Shown: positions 18,363 to 28,870, numbered from the stretch's first letter. The stretch: 64,000 nt of DNA from Methylovulum miyakonense HT12 (GCF_000384075.1 NZ_KB913025.1:1689551-1753550), one strand, 5' to 3'. The notes: a model not told the origin generated them from the letters alone. Numbers and translations: made by a program.

Positions 18363-21300
18363 ATGGATTTGATGTCAAGAAGCAATCCCCCTGTTTATCA
18401 AAATGCTACAGGCGAAGGTGATAATGTCGGTAGAGATAAATACATAACCATCTATCAGAAACTCGCACCAGAAGCACTTCGCAAACCTATTGAACTGATA
18501 CTTTCCAGCATCCGCGAAAGAAAACAGGATGTTGCAAAAATCCGTTTGGAAACTATTAAGGCAACTGGGCTAGATTCAAATAGTGAAGCTATTCTTGACA
18601 TGCTTTCTATTCAGCTGAATTTACTCGAAGATAACGAAACACCCAAAATACATAGCTCTATACTTTCAACATTCAAAAGCTCAACCGATACCACCATCCG
18701 TGATCTATGCTTAGCTACGTTAATCCGGTTGGATGTAAAAAATAACCGGATTGAAGACGCAAGGGAGCGTTACTTAAAAGACGACACGTCGCTCTCATAT
18801 TCCCAAGAAGTGTTTTATGAGTGCGTTGCAACTTCCAAAGAATTGGAACAAACCTATGAAAAAAATCGGCTTGATTTGGATGAAAGCCAGCTTATTGGCT
18901 TAATTCGCGGCGCACTTCGGACGCAATTGTTTGAGTTTTCCTTAACTGTTGCCAATCGCTTAAACGAAATATTCCCCTCCTTCAATAGTAAAGTATTATG
19001 GCTTGTTGCAACGGCTTGTAATCTCGAAATAAAACTTGCCAACAAACATTACTGGATAGTCACTGCTAGCCTAAGAGCAGAAATCATCAAGCTAATTGAT
19101 GAAGTGGTTTTATTGATAAATGAATCGAAAGGCTCTGATCCACGATTACTGAATATTGCGGCGGCGTATTGGCATAACATACGCAACGAGCATCAGCAGT
19201 TAGATGATATTTGTTGGAAATATGTTGATGAAATTGAAAAGGTCCTCCCTGAAGTAGCTACTATTCTTCGTCGGCTCAATAATCCAAACGAATTAGAAAC
19301 GGATGATCTTGAGTCAAAATGTAGAAAAGCACAAAACGATAAAATTTATCGCAACCAATTATTAAATGAAGTTTTTGCTAAACAAGAAATCTCTAACGAC
19401 GATTTTATAATTGCTTACCACTTTTCTGATTCTAAAATTCTGAAACAATGGATTGATTCTGGAGGAAAAATCATCGGTGTAGAAGATATTGTTGCGGATT
19501 TTAACTATCTCATACTGCTTCTTTTTGCGCTACCCAATAAAAAACATCCAGATCAAAGAGAAGGACTTAAAAAAATTAAGCTTTTTGCTGAAGAAATCAT
19601 TGAAAAGCACAAACAAATGCTACCTAACCTCCATCCCATTTCTTTGCTCAAAATAGCTGAACATTTGGGAAATCATCCAAAGCTTTCGATGATTGCCTGT
19701 GATTTAATCAGCCCCATATTACCGCCCGCTGATTTATGGGCTTCTCCCATCGTAGAATCTTATTTAAATACTTTGCTCGTTAGCCAACAAATGGCAACGC
19801 TTGCCTCCGTGCTTTCAAATATCAACCAAGCGGAAAAAAATGCTTTCGTTTGGCGGGTTCAATCCCGTCTATTTGAGCTACATAATGATTATCCCAATGC
19901 CATCAACTCCATTGAAGAAGCTTTAAAACTTGATCGCAATGTATTAGATGTTTGGCATTCTTTGGTTATCTTACATAGAAAAAATGGAATATCTGACAAT
20001 GAATTGGCTCTGGTATTAAAAAGCATCCCAAATGAACTTTTAGCCAAAAAGTCGAATAGAGCAATTTCTATATTAATCGAGTTCGCTAAAACAGGAGGTT
20101 TCGCTAGAGCCGAAAAAATAATGATTTCTTGGTTTATTAAAGACCCCAATACCTGTGCGACCGAGATAACAGACTTTGTAAATAATCTACTTTTTGCCCA
20201 CATTACGAAAGATCCGACTGATGAAAATGTTGGTGATTCTATTGTAGGGATAAGATTCAAAAAGGATAACGAAGAGCTAACGCAACTCTTAGTTAGGCAA
20301 AATAACTCCAATCACCCTGCCTTATTGGATATTAATTCTGATTTGGGGAAAGCGCTTTACCAAATGAAAGTAAGTGAAACGAAACAACATGGGATGTACG
20401 ATTTAACTTTGCTTGAACGATTACCACCTTATGTTGCGGCTTTTCAAATTTCTTTACGGTTGCGACACACGCAAAATAACGGTAGCGATGGTTTCTACAT
20501 GTTTAGTGTGCCAAATGATCCTGAACCAGGGGAATTACTTGCTTTGCTTGAGCGTAAATTACCCAAAAATAGAAATGACGATATTTTCAGCAATTCTGCA
20601 ATCCCCTTTATTTGTAAAGGCCACTTCTTAGACCGCAATAATCCTGTCAAAGCCGCCTTACAACAATTATTAACAAAAAAGCCTGCCCCGTGTTCTTTAC
20701 CCAATTTTGGCGAAGAAGATACGGCTGAAATCATATTGGATGTTTATGCGATAACGTACCTTGCCATTACAGGGTTGGCTAATGGGATTAACCATTTTTC
20801 GATTAAATTTGCTATCACTGATGAAACGAGGATGGTTATCGAAAATTGGTTGACAGACGGATATTTGCCAGTTGATCCACGGGAGAATGTGGGAATATGG
20901 CGGCAATCATCAGACAACATGAATATTTATTTTCAAGAGCTTGTAAAAGCATTTCGCCTGATTCTTAATAAAGTTGAAGTGACTAAGCCCAATTTAGTCG
21001 ATATGCCGCTATTCATGCTTTCTCTGGTCGAGATGGTTGATATTTCAGTTTATTCAAGCATGTGCTTATCCATTGCTAACAACATTCCTTGGTTATGTAT
21101 TGATGAAATTTTTGCACATTTCACAATTCATGAATCTGGATACAAGCAAGTAAACGCTTTTAAGCTGCTTATTGAGCTTGGAAGTTTATTGGCCTTTGAA
21201 CAAAAGAAAGACGGTTTATATTTATATGCCGAGCAAATCATCCCCTATGCCTTAAGTGCTAATGATTTGAGATTACTCAGCATTTCAGATGACGAACATG

Positions 21301-21698
21301 CCCATTACGCTTTAGCCAAATTGATTTATCTGCACCCAAAGGCGTTTTCCAATACTGGATCAGCCGTTACCATGTTGACTGAATTGCTTGTTCCTGTGTT
21401 AGGAAAGGCTTATTTGGATGGGCATATTCTGAGAGGGTTAAGAATCCATAACCCTAGCAATAACGGCTATGCCGAAAAAGTTTTCAACGCCTGTTGCTAC
21501 GTTTCCATGCAATGTGATGATGTAAGCATTGCCGAACGCAAATTAGCAATGTTCTTGTGTAAATTGTTTATAAAGTTCAATAAAATACCTCCAATGATAG
21601 AGGTGCTTAGGGCAATGGCATGGGGATTTGCCACTGGGCATTTTATGGATATTTCAATGCTTAACGCTTTTATTAATGAAGAATTGGATGGTTTGTAG
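18363..21698 (+). CDS. Large TPR-like protein with N-terminal GDNVGRDK and PIN-like C-terminal region
   Basis: 1111 residues. GDNVGRDK is at 19-26. The body is alpha-helical and repeat-like; the stretch at about 495-545 (ending in AINSIEEALKLD and DVWHSLVILHRKNG) reads as TPR. At about 786-925 a PIN-type nuclease pattern is visible: an Asp in IILDVYAITYLAITGL, a KFAITDETRMVIENWL stretch, and VDISVYSSMCLSIANNIPWL followed by an acidic CIDE. This would make the protein an RNase effector or toxin. GAGGAAAG stands ahead of the ATG. It is clearly AT-richer than the flanking housekeeping genes. A GapS6b-like defence protein is the best guess; the PIN reading is moderate because the catalytic residues are inferred from pattern only. 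Confidence 0.65.
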   Translation: MDLMSRSNPPVYQNATGEGDNVGRDKYITIYQKLAPEALRKPIELILSSIRERKQDVAKIRLETIKATGLDSNSEAILDMLSIQLNLLEDNETPKIHSSILSTFKSSTDTTIRDLCLATLIRLDVKNNRIEDARERYLKDDTSLSYSQEVFYECVATSKELEQTYEKNRLDLDESQLIGLIRGALRTQLFEFSLTVANRLNEIFPSFNSKVLWLVATACNLEIKLANKHYWIVTASLRAEIIKLIDEVVLLINESKGSDPRLLNIAAAYWHNIRNEHQQLDDICWKYVDEIEKVLPEVATILRRLNNPNELETDDLESKCRKAQNDKIYRNQLLNEVFAKQEISNDDFIIAYHFSDSKILKQWIDSGGKIIGVEDIVADFNYLILLLFALPNKKHPDQREGLKKIKLFAEEIIEKHKQMLPNLHPISLLKIAEHLGNHPKLSMIACDLISPILPPADLWASPIVESYLNTLLVSQQMATLASVLSNINQAEKNAFVWRVQSRLFELHNDYPNAINSIEEALKLDRNVLDVWHSLVILHRKNGISDNELALVLKSIPNELLAKKSNRAISILIEFAKTGGFARAEKIMISWFIKDPNTCATEITDFVNNLLFAHITKDPTDENVGDSIVGIRFKKDNEELTQLLVRQNNSNHPALLDINSDLGKALYQMKVSETKQHGMYDLTLLERLPPYVAAFQISLRLRHTQNNGSDGFYMFSVPNDPEPGELLALLERKLPKNRNDDIFSNSAIPFICKGHFLDRNNPVKAALQQLLTKKPAPCSLPNFGEEDTAEIILDVYAITYLAITGLANGINHFSIKFAITDETRMVIENWLTDGYLPVDPRENVGIWRQSSDNMNIYFQELVKAFRLILNKVEVTKPNLVDMPLFMLSLVEMVDISVYSSMCLSIANNIPWLCIDEIFAHFTIHESGYKQVNAFKLLIELGSLLAFEQKKDGLYLYAEQIIPYALSANDLRLLSISDDEHAHYALAKLIYLHPKAFSNTGSAVTMLTELLVPVLGKAYLDGHILRGLRIHNPSNNGYAEKVFNACCYVSMQCDDVSIAERKLAMFLCKLFIKFNKIPPMIEVLRAMAWGFATGHFMDISMLNAFINEELDGL

Positions 21699-21843
21699 GT
21701 CGGATTCAGCCATTGTTTCATTTCAACGAACTCACGCCTTTGAAAAAATAATCGCAAAATTTCCGCCAGCCTCCCAAACATCCATTCTGTGCTATCCTTT
21801 TTGCCAAACAGAATTTGTTCACCAACCATCCGAGGGCATAAAA

Positions 21844-22434
21844 ATGGGCTTGGCATTAAAAGACTCCCAATATTACTGCTACGATGATTATCTGGCTTGG
21901 TCTGATGATGTGCGTTATGAATTGATCGACGGTCAGGCTTATGTGATGTCACCGACACTGGATTTAGTGCATCAGGATGTGGCGGGGGAGATTTATCTAC
22001 AAGCGCGGTTGGCGTTGAAAGGCAAACCCTGCCGCGCGTTTATCGCGCCTGTGGATGTGCGCTTACCGAAGCACGATGAAGCCAATGAACAGGTTGATAC
22101 GGTTGTGCAGCCGGATGTGTTGGTGGTGTGTGACAACAGTAAGTTGGACAGGCGTGGGGTGCGCGGTGCGCCGGATTGGTTGGTGGAAGTGTTGTCGCCG
22201 TCCACCGCCAGCCACGACCAAATCCGCAAACGCGCACTTTATGAACGGCAGGGCGTAAAGGAATATTGGCTGGTGCATCCGGTTGACCGTTTATTGACGG
22301 TTTATCGCTTGGATGGGGCGGAATACGGTAAACCGGATATTTATGAGTTGTCCGGCGAAACGCCAGTGGCGGCGTTGCCGGAGATTGTGATCCAATGGGA
22401 TGAGTTGGTGGCGCGGTTGCCGGATGATTATTAG
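21844..22434 (+). CDS. Uma2-family PD-(D/E)XK nuclease-like protein
   Basis: 196 residues from the ATG at 21844; the open frame reaches further upstream but without family features. YELIDGQAYVMSP, VVQPDVLVVCD and PDWLVEVLSPST, then KRALYERQGVKEYWLV, are the Uma2/DUF820 signature with the PD and ExK-like residues of the restriction-endonuclease fold. The cellular role of this abundant family is unknown; it is common in cyanobacteria and methanotrophs and often near mobile DNA. It is convergent with mutS. Confidence 0.88.
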   Translation: MGLALKDSQYYCYDDYLAWSDDVRYELIDGQAYVMSPTLDLVHQDVAGEIYLQARLALKGKPCRAFIAPVDVRLPKHDEANEQVDTVVQPDVLVVCDNSKLDRRGVRGAPDWLVEVLSPSTASHDQIRKRALYERQGVKEYWLVHPVDRLLTVYRLDGAEYGKPDIYELSGETPVAALPEIVIQWDELVARLPDDY

Positions 22435-22497
22435 GGGAAACTTGATGGTATCCGTGTTGTAACTATTTGGGCCCAAGCTGAATAATTTACATTGATT

Positions 22498-25134
22498 TTA
22501 TAACAACCCCTTCAAGCGATAAACCAAATCCAAAGCCAACCTAGGGCTTAACTCATCCGGCTTCACTTCCTCCAACAACGACACCGCCGGATGGCATTCG
22601 GGCGCGGAGAACAAATCCAATTGGTTCACGCCTGATTCTTTTTGTTGCTCGGCATAGACCAAATTTTCCAGATGCTGCAATTTGGTTTTGGCTTTTTCAA
22701 TCACCTGCCGGGGCACACCCGCCAAGGCGGCGACTTGCAGGCCGTAGCTTTGGCTGGCCGCGCCTTCTTTCGCCGCATGTAAAAAAATGATTTTGTCCTG
22801 ATGCTCCATTGCGTCCAGATGCACGTTGTGGATGGTTTTTTGCTCTTCCGCGAGCGTGGTCAATTCAAAATAATGCGTGGCGAACAGGGTGAAGGCTTTG
22901 CATTCTTTCGCCAGATAATCGGCGCAAGCCCAGGCCAACGATAGGCCATCGAAAGTGCTGGTGCCGCGTCCTATTTCGTCCATCAGCACCAAGCTTTTCG
23001 CGGTGGCGTTATGCAGGATGTTGGCGGTTTCCGACATTTCCACCATAAATGTCGAGCGTCCGCCGGACAAATCATCCGACGCGCCGATGCGGGTAAAAAT
23101 CTTATCAATAGGCCCGCACACCAAGGCTTTGGCAGGCACATAACAACCGATGTGGGCGATCAACACAATCAAAGCCGCTTGGCGCATATACGTGGATTTA
23201 CCGCCCATGTTCGGGCCGGTGATGACCAACATGCGCCGTTGCGGCGAGAACACCAAGTCATTGGCGACAAAGGGAATATCCGAGACTTGTTCCACCACCA
23301 GATGGCGGCCTGCGGTGATGCGGATGCCGGGTTTTTCGGTGAGTTCCGGTGGCGACAAGTCCAGCGTTTCGGCGCGTTCGGCGAAGTTGACCAGCACATC
23401 CAATTCCGCCAAGGCGGCGGCGCACTGTTGCAGCGGGACTAGCGATTCAGCGATGGTGCTCAGCAAGCCGTCGTACAAGGCTTTTTCCCAGGCCAGGGAT
23501 TTTTCCCGCGCACTCAGCACTTTGTTTTCAAAGGCTTTCAGTTCCTCGGTGATGTACCGTTCCACGCCTTTTAAGGTTTGTTTGCGGGTGTAATGGGCGG
23601 GGATTTTGTCGCTGTGCAGATTGGAAATTTCGATGTAATAGCCGTGCACACGGTTGTAATTGACTTTTAAATTGCTGATGCCCGTGGCGGCTTTTTCCCG
23701 CGTTTCCATATCCAACAAGAATTGGTCGGCGTTTTGGCTGAGGTTGCGCAATTCGTCCAATTCGGTGTCAAAACCCGCCGCCAACACGCCGCCGTCGCGG
23801 ATCAGCACGGGCGGGTTGTCGACCAGGGCTTTTTGCAATAGGGCCAAAATGTCGGGATGTTCGCCAATTTGCCTGCGCAGTTGCGTCAGTTGCGGGTTGT
23901 CACTGTCCGCCAGCACCATTTGTAGCTGGGGTAGCACGGCCAAGGTGTTGCGCAACACCAGCAAATCACGCGGCCTCGCTGATTTTAAGGCGATGCGCGA
24001 ACTGACGCGCTCAATATCGCCGACTTGGCGTAACAAAGTTTGCACGCTTTTATAAAGCGGCTGGTTAAATCCTTCGACAAGCTCAGGATGAACGGTAACC
24101 AATCGGCTCCGTTCATGGTGAGCTTGTCGAACCATCAGCAAACTGCCGACGCAGGCGTAACGGTTGTCCAGCACGGCATGGTCGCGCAAAGGCCGGTTCA
24201 GCCAGCGGCGCAAACAGCGGCTGCCCATCGCCGTGGCGGTTTTGTCCAGTACCCCAAACAGCGTGTATTGCAGTTGCCCGGTCGGGTGCGAGTCCAGCTC
24301 CAAATTGCGGCGGCTGGCGGCATCAAGCATGATGCAGTCGTCGGTTTGTTCGATGCGGATGCCTTGGATATGCGGCAACGCGCTTTGCTGGGTGTCCTTC
24401 ACATATTGCAACAAGGCTCCGGCGGCGGCAATGGCGGTGTGCATAGTGTCGCAACCGTAGCCCTTCAAATCCAGCGTGTTGAATTGACGTAGCACCCATT
24501 GGCGGCTGCTGGCGGTGTCAAAATGCCACGGTGGACGTTTGCAAAGTCCGCCACGTTGTTTGAGCGGGGCAGGGGCTGTCCAGTCTTCGCTAAACAGCAA
24601 TTCCGCCGGGTTCAGGCGGGCGATTTCGCTGATGAGCTGGTCTTGGGCGTGGACTTCCTGCAAGATGAAACGCCCGTTGCTCAAGTCCAGGCTAGCGATG
24701 CCGTAGGTCTGTTGGATTTGGCTTACGGCGACCAACAGGTTGTCTTTACGGTCTTCCAGCAAGGCTTCATCGGTGACCGTGCCCGGCGTGACGACGCGCA
24801 CGACCTTGCGCTCCACCGGGCCTTTGCTGGCCGCCGGATCGCCAATTTGTTCACAAATCGCCACCGAAATGCCGCTTTTTAACAACCGCGCCAGATAATT
24901 TTCCGCCGCATGGTAGGGGATGCCCGCCATTGCAATTGGCTCGCCTGCCGAGTTGCCACGGCTGGTGAGGGTGATGTTCAGTAGTTGCGCCGCTTGTTTG
25001 GCGTCGTCGAAAAATAGCTCGTAAAAATCCCCCATGCGGTAAAACAGCAGGGTGTCGGGGTAATTGGCCTTGATGCGGAAGTATTGCTGCATCATGGGGG
25101 TGTGCGATGGGGCGGGTGTTGGGCTTGTGGTCAT
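22498..25134 (-). CDS. mutS: DNA mismatch repair protein MutS
   Basis: 878 residues from the ATG at 25134 (MTTSPTPAP...); the frame is open 19 codons upstream but that part is not MutS-like. It recognises mismatches and recruits MutL. The mismatch-binding N-terminus has [19 protein letters not shown] with the Phe-x-Glu region, and the ATPase has [28 protein letters not shown] and FATHYFELT. Odd feature: about 25 residues containing MVRQAHHER and VHPELVEG are inserted in the core before the [11 protein letters not shown] segment. They are the translation of a palindromic dispersed repeat (24073-24131) and keep the frame open. The protein is probably still functional because the insertion is in a surface-variable stretch. 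Confidence 0.97.
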   Translation of the reverse strand: MTTSPTPAPSHTPMMQQYFRIKANYPDTLLFYRMGDFYELFFDDAKQAAQLLNITLTSRGNSAGEPIAMAGIPYHAAENYLARLLKSGISVAICEQIGDPAASKGPVERKVVRVVTPGTVTDEALLEDRKDNLLVAVSQIQQTYGIASLDLSNGRFILQEVHAQDQLISEIARLNPAELLFSEDWTAPAPLKQRGGLCKRPPWHFDTASSRQWVLRQFNTLDLKGYGCDTMHTAIAAAGALLQYVKDTQQSALPHIQGIRIEQTDDCIMLDAASRRNLELDSHPTGQLQYTLFGVLDKTATAMGSRCLRRWLNRPLRDHAVLDNRYACVGSLLMVRQAHHERSRLVTVHPELVEGFNQPLYKSVQTLLRQVGDIERVSSRIALKSARPRDLLVLRNTLAVLPQLQMVLADSDNPQLTQLRRQIGEHPDILALLQKALVDNPPVLIRDGGVLAAGFDTELDELRNLSQNADQFLLDMETREKAATGISNLKVNYNRVHGYYIEISNLHSDKIPAHYTRKQTLKGVERYITEELKAFENKVLSAREKSLAWEKALYDGLLSTIAESLVPLQQCAAALAELDVLVNFAERAETLDLSPPELTEKPGIRITAGRHLVVEQVSDIPFVANDLVFSPQRRMLVITGPNMGGKSTYMRQAALIVLIAHIGCYVPAKALVCGPIDKIFTRIGASDDLSGGRSTFMVEMSETANILHNATAKSLVLMDEIGRGTSTFDGLSLAWACADYLAKECKAFTLFATHYFELTTLAEEQKTIHNVHLDAMEHQDKIIFLHAAKEGAASQSYGLQVAALAGVPRQVIEKAKTKLQHLENLVYAEQQKESGVNQLDLFSAPECHPAVSLLEEVKPDELSPRLALDLVYRLKGLL
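24073..24131. repeat. Palindromic REP-type repeat inserted in frame within mutS
   Basis: Arms TTCGACAAGCTCAGGATGAA (24073-24092, continuing CGG) and its near-complement at 24109-24131 differ at two of 23 positions. On the coding strand it yields the peptides VRQAHHER and VHPELVEG, seen in many genomes where this repeat family runs through genes. A degenerate relative lies at 43344-43382. Confidence 0.85.
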
Positions 25135-25249
25135 TACAGAATGCGGGGTGTAAAAATAAACGGATGTAACAAGGAAAATATTTCGTCGCACCCAGGCTTT
25201 GGCATCACTACCATTAAGTTTAATGAATCAATAGGTTGCACATGCGTAG

Positions 25250-25276
25250 GTCGGGTTAGCGATAGCGTAACCCGAC
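25250..25276. repeat. TTAGCGATAGCGTAA palindrome, short copy
   Basis: GTCGGGTTA-GCGATAGCG-TAACCCGAC, a perfect inverted repeat related to the core of the two 107-bp repeats at 27854 and 29051. It lies between mutS and the JAMM gene. Confidence 0.75.
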
Positions 25277-25300
25277 ATTTGTTTGCCCAGAGGAGCTAGA

Positions 25301-25717
25301 TTACTCTTCATTCAACACCATAGACACTTCGCGGCTTTGCCCATCATTCAGATAAAACCCGCGCATTTCCAAAATCCCTTTGGTATCCAAAGAAATAATT
25401 ACATACAAGGCCTCTGGATAAGCGGCCAGTTCCAAATCCGTCGCCGAAGGCGTTGCGGGGGCGTGCGGGTGGGAATGGTAAATGCCGAACAAGCTTTCGC
25501 CTTGGTCACGCATCGTGCTTAACGCGGCGATTTGCTCCGAAGGCTCAAGCAAAAAACGTTGTGCCGGCAGCGTGGCGATATTACGGATGGGATAACAATG
25601 GCTAGGCGTGCCGGAAATGCCGCCTATCAAGCCACACACTTCCTGTTCAGGTGAAAGCTGGGCAAGATGCAGCAGTTGGTTGGCGATTTTACGGGGAATC
25701 TGGATCTCTTCGGTCAT
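25301..25717 (-). CDS. JAMM/MPN+ metallopeptidase (M67 family)
   Basis: 138 residues from ATG 25717. EVCGLIGG supplies the JAMM glutamate, and YHSHPHAPATPSATD the zinc ligands HxH...SxxD, so the catalytic set is complete. Bacterial members of this type cleave ubiquitin-like sulfur-carrier fusions or cysteine-synthase adducts (Mec-like), or cut peptides in sulfur metabolism; no ThiS/MoaD-like partner is visible nearby. It is a single gene divergent from creD. Confidence 0.85.
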   Translation of the reverse strand: MTEEIQIPRKIANQLLHLAQLSPEQEVCGLIGGISGTPSHCYPIRNIATLPAQRFLLEPSEQIAALSTMRDQGESLFGIYHSHPHAPATPSATDLELAAYPEALYVIISLDTKGILEMRGFYLNDGQSREVSMVLNEE

Positions 25718-25963
25718 CGGCGTGGGTTGGCTAGGATTAACAAGCCGCAAAGTTTACCATTTCAGCCCCCGCACATCGACTGCTGTTATTGGTAAAGCTA
25801 GTTAATCCGTTTGTGGGCCTTTAATGGCATGGGCTAACCGGGCCGAACATTCATCTGCACCTAACCTGCACAATTCCGTAGAAAAATTCCATATCTGCAA
25901 CATCCTGTCTGCATAGCGTTTGATTACAGTATTTTCCGATGTCAATCCATTGGAGATACGCTT

Positions 25964-27340
25964 ATGAAGAACCGTTTTTATTTTAAATTGGCCACGATTG
26001 TTGCCTTGATCTTGGCCTTGCTGCTGCCCCAGGGATTTATGTTGGACTTGGTGCATGAACGCACCACTTGGCGTTACCAAGCCTTTGATACCGTTGAACG
26101 CAGTTGGCCTGGGCGGCAGACCTTGGCCGCCCCGGTGTTGGTGGTTCCGTATCTGCTGACCTGTAACAGCATGGAAAAGGTGTTTACTGAGGGCAAAGGC
26201 GAGCAGGAAATCGTTAAGGAGACGACCGTCCGCGAGACCTTGTACATCATCCCCAAACAATTGACGGTACGCAGCTCCTTGGAGAACTCGCTACGCTATC
26301 GGGGGATTTATGCAGTGCCTGTTTACAATAGCCGGATTGAGGTGACGGGCGAGTTTAGCACCCAAGCCCTATCAACCTTGCTGGCTAGCCGTAAGGACTG
26401 CAAAATCCGTTGGGAAAAACCGGAGTTGTCGGTGCTGGTCAGCGACCAGCGCGGCATTGCCACCCAGCCGGATTTGCTGTGGAATGGCGGGAAAATTGCT
26501 TTCCAACCGTCCAGCCATTTGCCGGGGACTGAGCAAGGCATGAACGCGCCATTGCCGGAATTGCCTAGTGGTGAAGCCGTGCGGCTGCCGTTTGCCTTTA
26601 CACTGGACTTGCACGGGATGCAAGGCCTGCATTTTGCCTTGGTCGCGGAAAACACCGATGTGCAAACCTCCGCCAATTGGCCGCATCCTAGCTTTACTGG
26701 CGGTTTGTTGCCGGAAACGCATGACATCACGGATAAAGGCTTTACCGCACGCTGGCGGGCTTCGTCGTTTTCTTTGAATGTCGCGGGCGCGTTGGAACGT
26801 TGCTCGAAACATGAATGCAGTAGCCTGCTTGGGCCAACCGTGGGTTTTGAGTTGGTGCAGCCCGTGGATATTTACCAACAAGCCGAACGCAGCATCAAAT
26901 ACGCGGTGCTGTTGATTGTGCTGACCTTTGTGGCTTTGATTTTGTTTGAGCTGTTAAAGCAATTGCGTATCCATCCTATCCAATATTTGTTGGTCGGCAT
27001 GGCCTTGTTGGTGTTTTATTTGTTGCTGATTTCCTTATCCGAGCATATTTTGTTCTTATATGCTTACAGTGCGGGAGCCACGGCTTGTACTTTATTGTTG
27101 ACGGTGTATTTTGGCGGTATTTTGCGTAGCGGCAAGCTGGGCTTGTTATTGGGTTTGGGCTTGTCGGTGTTGTACACCGTGTTATATGTGATTTTGCAAT
27201 CGGAAGAAAGCGCGTTGTTGATGGGCAGTGTCTTGACCTTTGTGGTGTTGGCGGTGCTGATGCTGGCGACACGGCATTTTGATTGGTACGCGTTGACGCG
27301 CCAATCTGAGCAAGATGCTGAATTGGTTACGCCCAAATGA
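25964..27340 (+). CDS. creD: CreD family inner-membrane protein
   Basis: 458 residues. One N-terminal transmembrane segment, a long periplasmic domain, then about five membrane segments from residue 305 on. FDTVERSWPGRQTLAAPVLV and the TGEFSTQAL and WRASSF stretches are CreD-like. In Escherichia coli and Pseudomonas creD belongs to the CreBC two-component regulon and affects envelope stress and beta-lactam response. Here a response regulator and kinase lie 2 kb downstream rather than adjacent. It overlaps the M23 peptidase gene by four bases (ATGA). Confidence 0.88.
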   Translation: MKNRFYFKLATIVALILALLLPQGFMLDLVHERTTWRYQAFDTVERSWPGRQTLAAPVLVVPYLLTCNSMEKVFTEGKGEQEIVKETTVRETLYIIPKQLTVRSSLENSLRYRGIYAVPVYNSRIEVTGEFSTQALSTLLASRKDCKIRWEKPELSVLVSDQRGIATQPDLLWNGGKIAFQPSSHLPGTEQGMNAPLPELPSGEAVRLPFAFTLDLHGMQGLHFALVAENTDVQTSANWPHPSFTGGLLPETHDITDKGFTARWRASSFSLNVAGALERCSKHECSSLLGPTVGFELVQPVDIYQQAERSIKYAVLLIVLTFVALILFELLKQLRIHPIQYLLVGMALLVFYLLLISLSEHILFLYAYSAGATACTLLLTVYFGGILRSGKLGLLLGLGLSVLYTVLYVILQSEESALLMGSVLTFVVLAVLMLATRHFDWYALTRQSEQDAELVTPK

Positions 27341-27855
27341 GCAAGGTCATTGTGCTAGTCGCTTTGTTAGTATCAGCGGGCTGGTTGTTACCGGAAGGCC
27401 ATGAGATTCCGGTGGCGGGTGCTAGCTCTACCGATTGGAATCTTCGCTCATTCTGGCATTCACCGTGGGGTCGTTCGGGTGTGCATAAAGGCATCGACAT
27501 TTTTGCCAAGGAAGGCAGACCCGTCGTTGCCGCTAGCCCAGGCTTGGTGGTTTACACAGGCTACAACGACATCGGCGGCAACGTGGTGTTAGTGCTAGGC
27601 GCAGAATGGCGGTTTTATTATTATGCCCACTTGCACGATACGGTTAGCCATTTTGGACAATGGCTGGCGACGGGCGAGGTTTTAGGCAGCGTCGGCAGCA
27701 CGGGCAACGCGCATGGTAAGCCACCGCATTTACATTTTGCTATCCGCAGCTTGTTGCCTTTGCTTGGGCAATATCAGGCGGATAAGCCGCAAGCGTTGTT
27801 GACGATGTTTTATGTTGATCCTGGGGTATATTTGGCTGGGGCGGATCATAGCTAG
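27337..27855 (+). CDS. M23 family metallopeptidase
   Basis: 172 residues with an N-terminal membrane anchor or signal (residues 3-19). The LytM domain carries HKGIDI (first zinc ligands), YYAHL and the HLHF motif, so it should be active on peptidoglycan cross-links or act as a periplasmic endopeptidase. It is translationally coupled to creD by ATGA overlap, which suggests joint work on the cell wall. Confidence 0.88.
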   Translation: MSKVIVLVALLVSAGWLLPEGHEIPVAGASSTDWNLRSFWHSPWGRSGVHKGIDIFAKEGRPVVAASPGLVVYTGYNDIGGNVVLVLGAEWRFYYYAHLHDTVSHFGQWLATGEVLGSVGSTGNAHGKPPHLHFAIRSLLPLLGQYQADKPQALLTMFYVDPGVYLAGADHS

Positions 27856-27960
27856 CCCGCGTAGGGCGCATTAGCGATAGCGTAATGCGCCGGATGATTA
27901 AAGGCCAACATGTGGTGCAATACGGCTGACGTCTATTGCACCCTACTGTATACGTCTTAC
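27854..27960 (+). repeat. 107-bp repeat, copy A
   Basis: It starts AGCCCGCGTAG, contains the TTAGCGATAGCGTAA palindrome and GGTGCAATACGGCT, and ends near CTTAC. A second copy of the same length and orientation is at 29051-29157, so the two flank the trypsin-like protease gene. Confidence 0.85.
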
Positions 27961-28042
27961 GGGTTGATTGGCGACAAAATAAGACCTTCCGACGATAGAA
28001 GGCGCATCGTTCGTGTTATAGACGCTCCATACTGGCTACTGG

Positions 28043-28870
28043 CTATTCTCCGAACTTATCTCCCAAAATAGCCATATTACAACATGTACCTAGAGCTGTT
28101 ACTTTTTCATTTTTTTCAATGATATGGTCAGGGTATATAAGTCCTGTGTACGGCCCTACAAGAAGTATATCCGTAGGGGTTTCAACAAATACTGGCCCGC
28201 CCGACATCCCCGGAGCACCAGCACCATCCAACAGAATTTCAGACTGGCGACCTGCTACTCGGATTGCTGAAACAAAACGCGTTAACAAAATCGGGGTTGG
28301 CTGATCCATACCAAGTGCACTGTAGCCATAAGGAAAACCAACGATATAAACTTTGTCGCCCGGAATTATCATATTCCTCAAGCATTTGCTTTCCTCAATG
28401 GTCTGTATGTCGCCTACAAAATGATCATCCGGCAATTGAAGTTTTACTGCATCATGCCAAAAAGGCACACGAAGATTTATTGCATTGAGATCAGCCTGTG
28501 GAATATCTTGCTTATCTTGAATCCAAAGAGGTAAACAGGGAGTTTGGGTCTCGTCGTAAAGTGGCATAATGAAAGATTGATTACCACCGATCGCAATAAC
28601 TCCAGGTTGGCGTACATCAGCAGCCTGAAGAGTTACCAATAACGATTTTCGATTCGGTAAGTTGTTCCCAATTCGTAGGTTGTGCATATCGAAACCAGTA
28701 ACGACATGCCAACAGGTGTAGAGAAATTTTCCTCCAGCTTCTTGGCGCACAAATCCACTTGCGTAGGCGTTCTTAATTGGCTTTTTATCCTTATCTAGGC
28801 ATTGAATGTGAACAGCCTTTAGAGGCAAACCGAACCTCTGAAAAGAAAGATATTGGTGAGTTGCGCCCAT
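28043..28870 (-). CDS. Trypsin-like serine protease-fold protein
   Basis: 275 residues, no signal peptide. FLYTCWHVVTG gives the catalytic His (about residue 56), and GAGAPGMSGGPVFVE has the nucleophile Ser in GxSGGP. The VYIVGFPYGYSALG stretch is typical of chymotrypsin-fold proteins. Cytosolic trypsin-like proteins of this kind occur as effectors in bacterial conflict systems, but here no partner gene is next to it. It is AT-richer than its neighbours and lies between two 107-bp direct repeats, which suggests it arrived as a cassette. Substrate unknown. Confidence 0.78.
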   Translation of the reverse strand: MGATHQYLSFQRFGLPLKAVHIQCLDKDKKPIKNAYASGFVRQEAGGKFLYTCWHVVTGFDMHNLRIGNNLPNRKSLLVTLQAADVRQPGVIAIGGNQSFIMPLYDETQTPCLPLWIQDKQDIPQADLNAINLRVPFWHDAVKLQLPDDHFVGDIQTIEESKCLRNMIIPGDKVYIVGFPYGYSALGMDQPTPILLTRFVSAIRVAGRQSEILLDGAGAPGMSGGPVFVETPTDILLVGPYTGLIYPDHIIEKNEKVTALGTCCNMAILGDKFGE

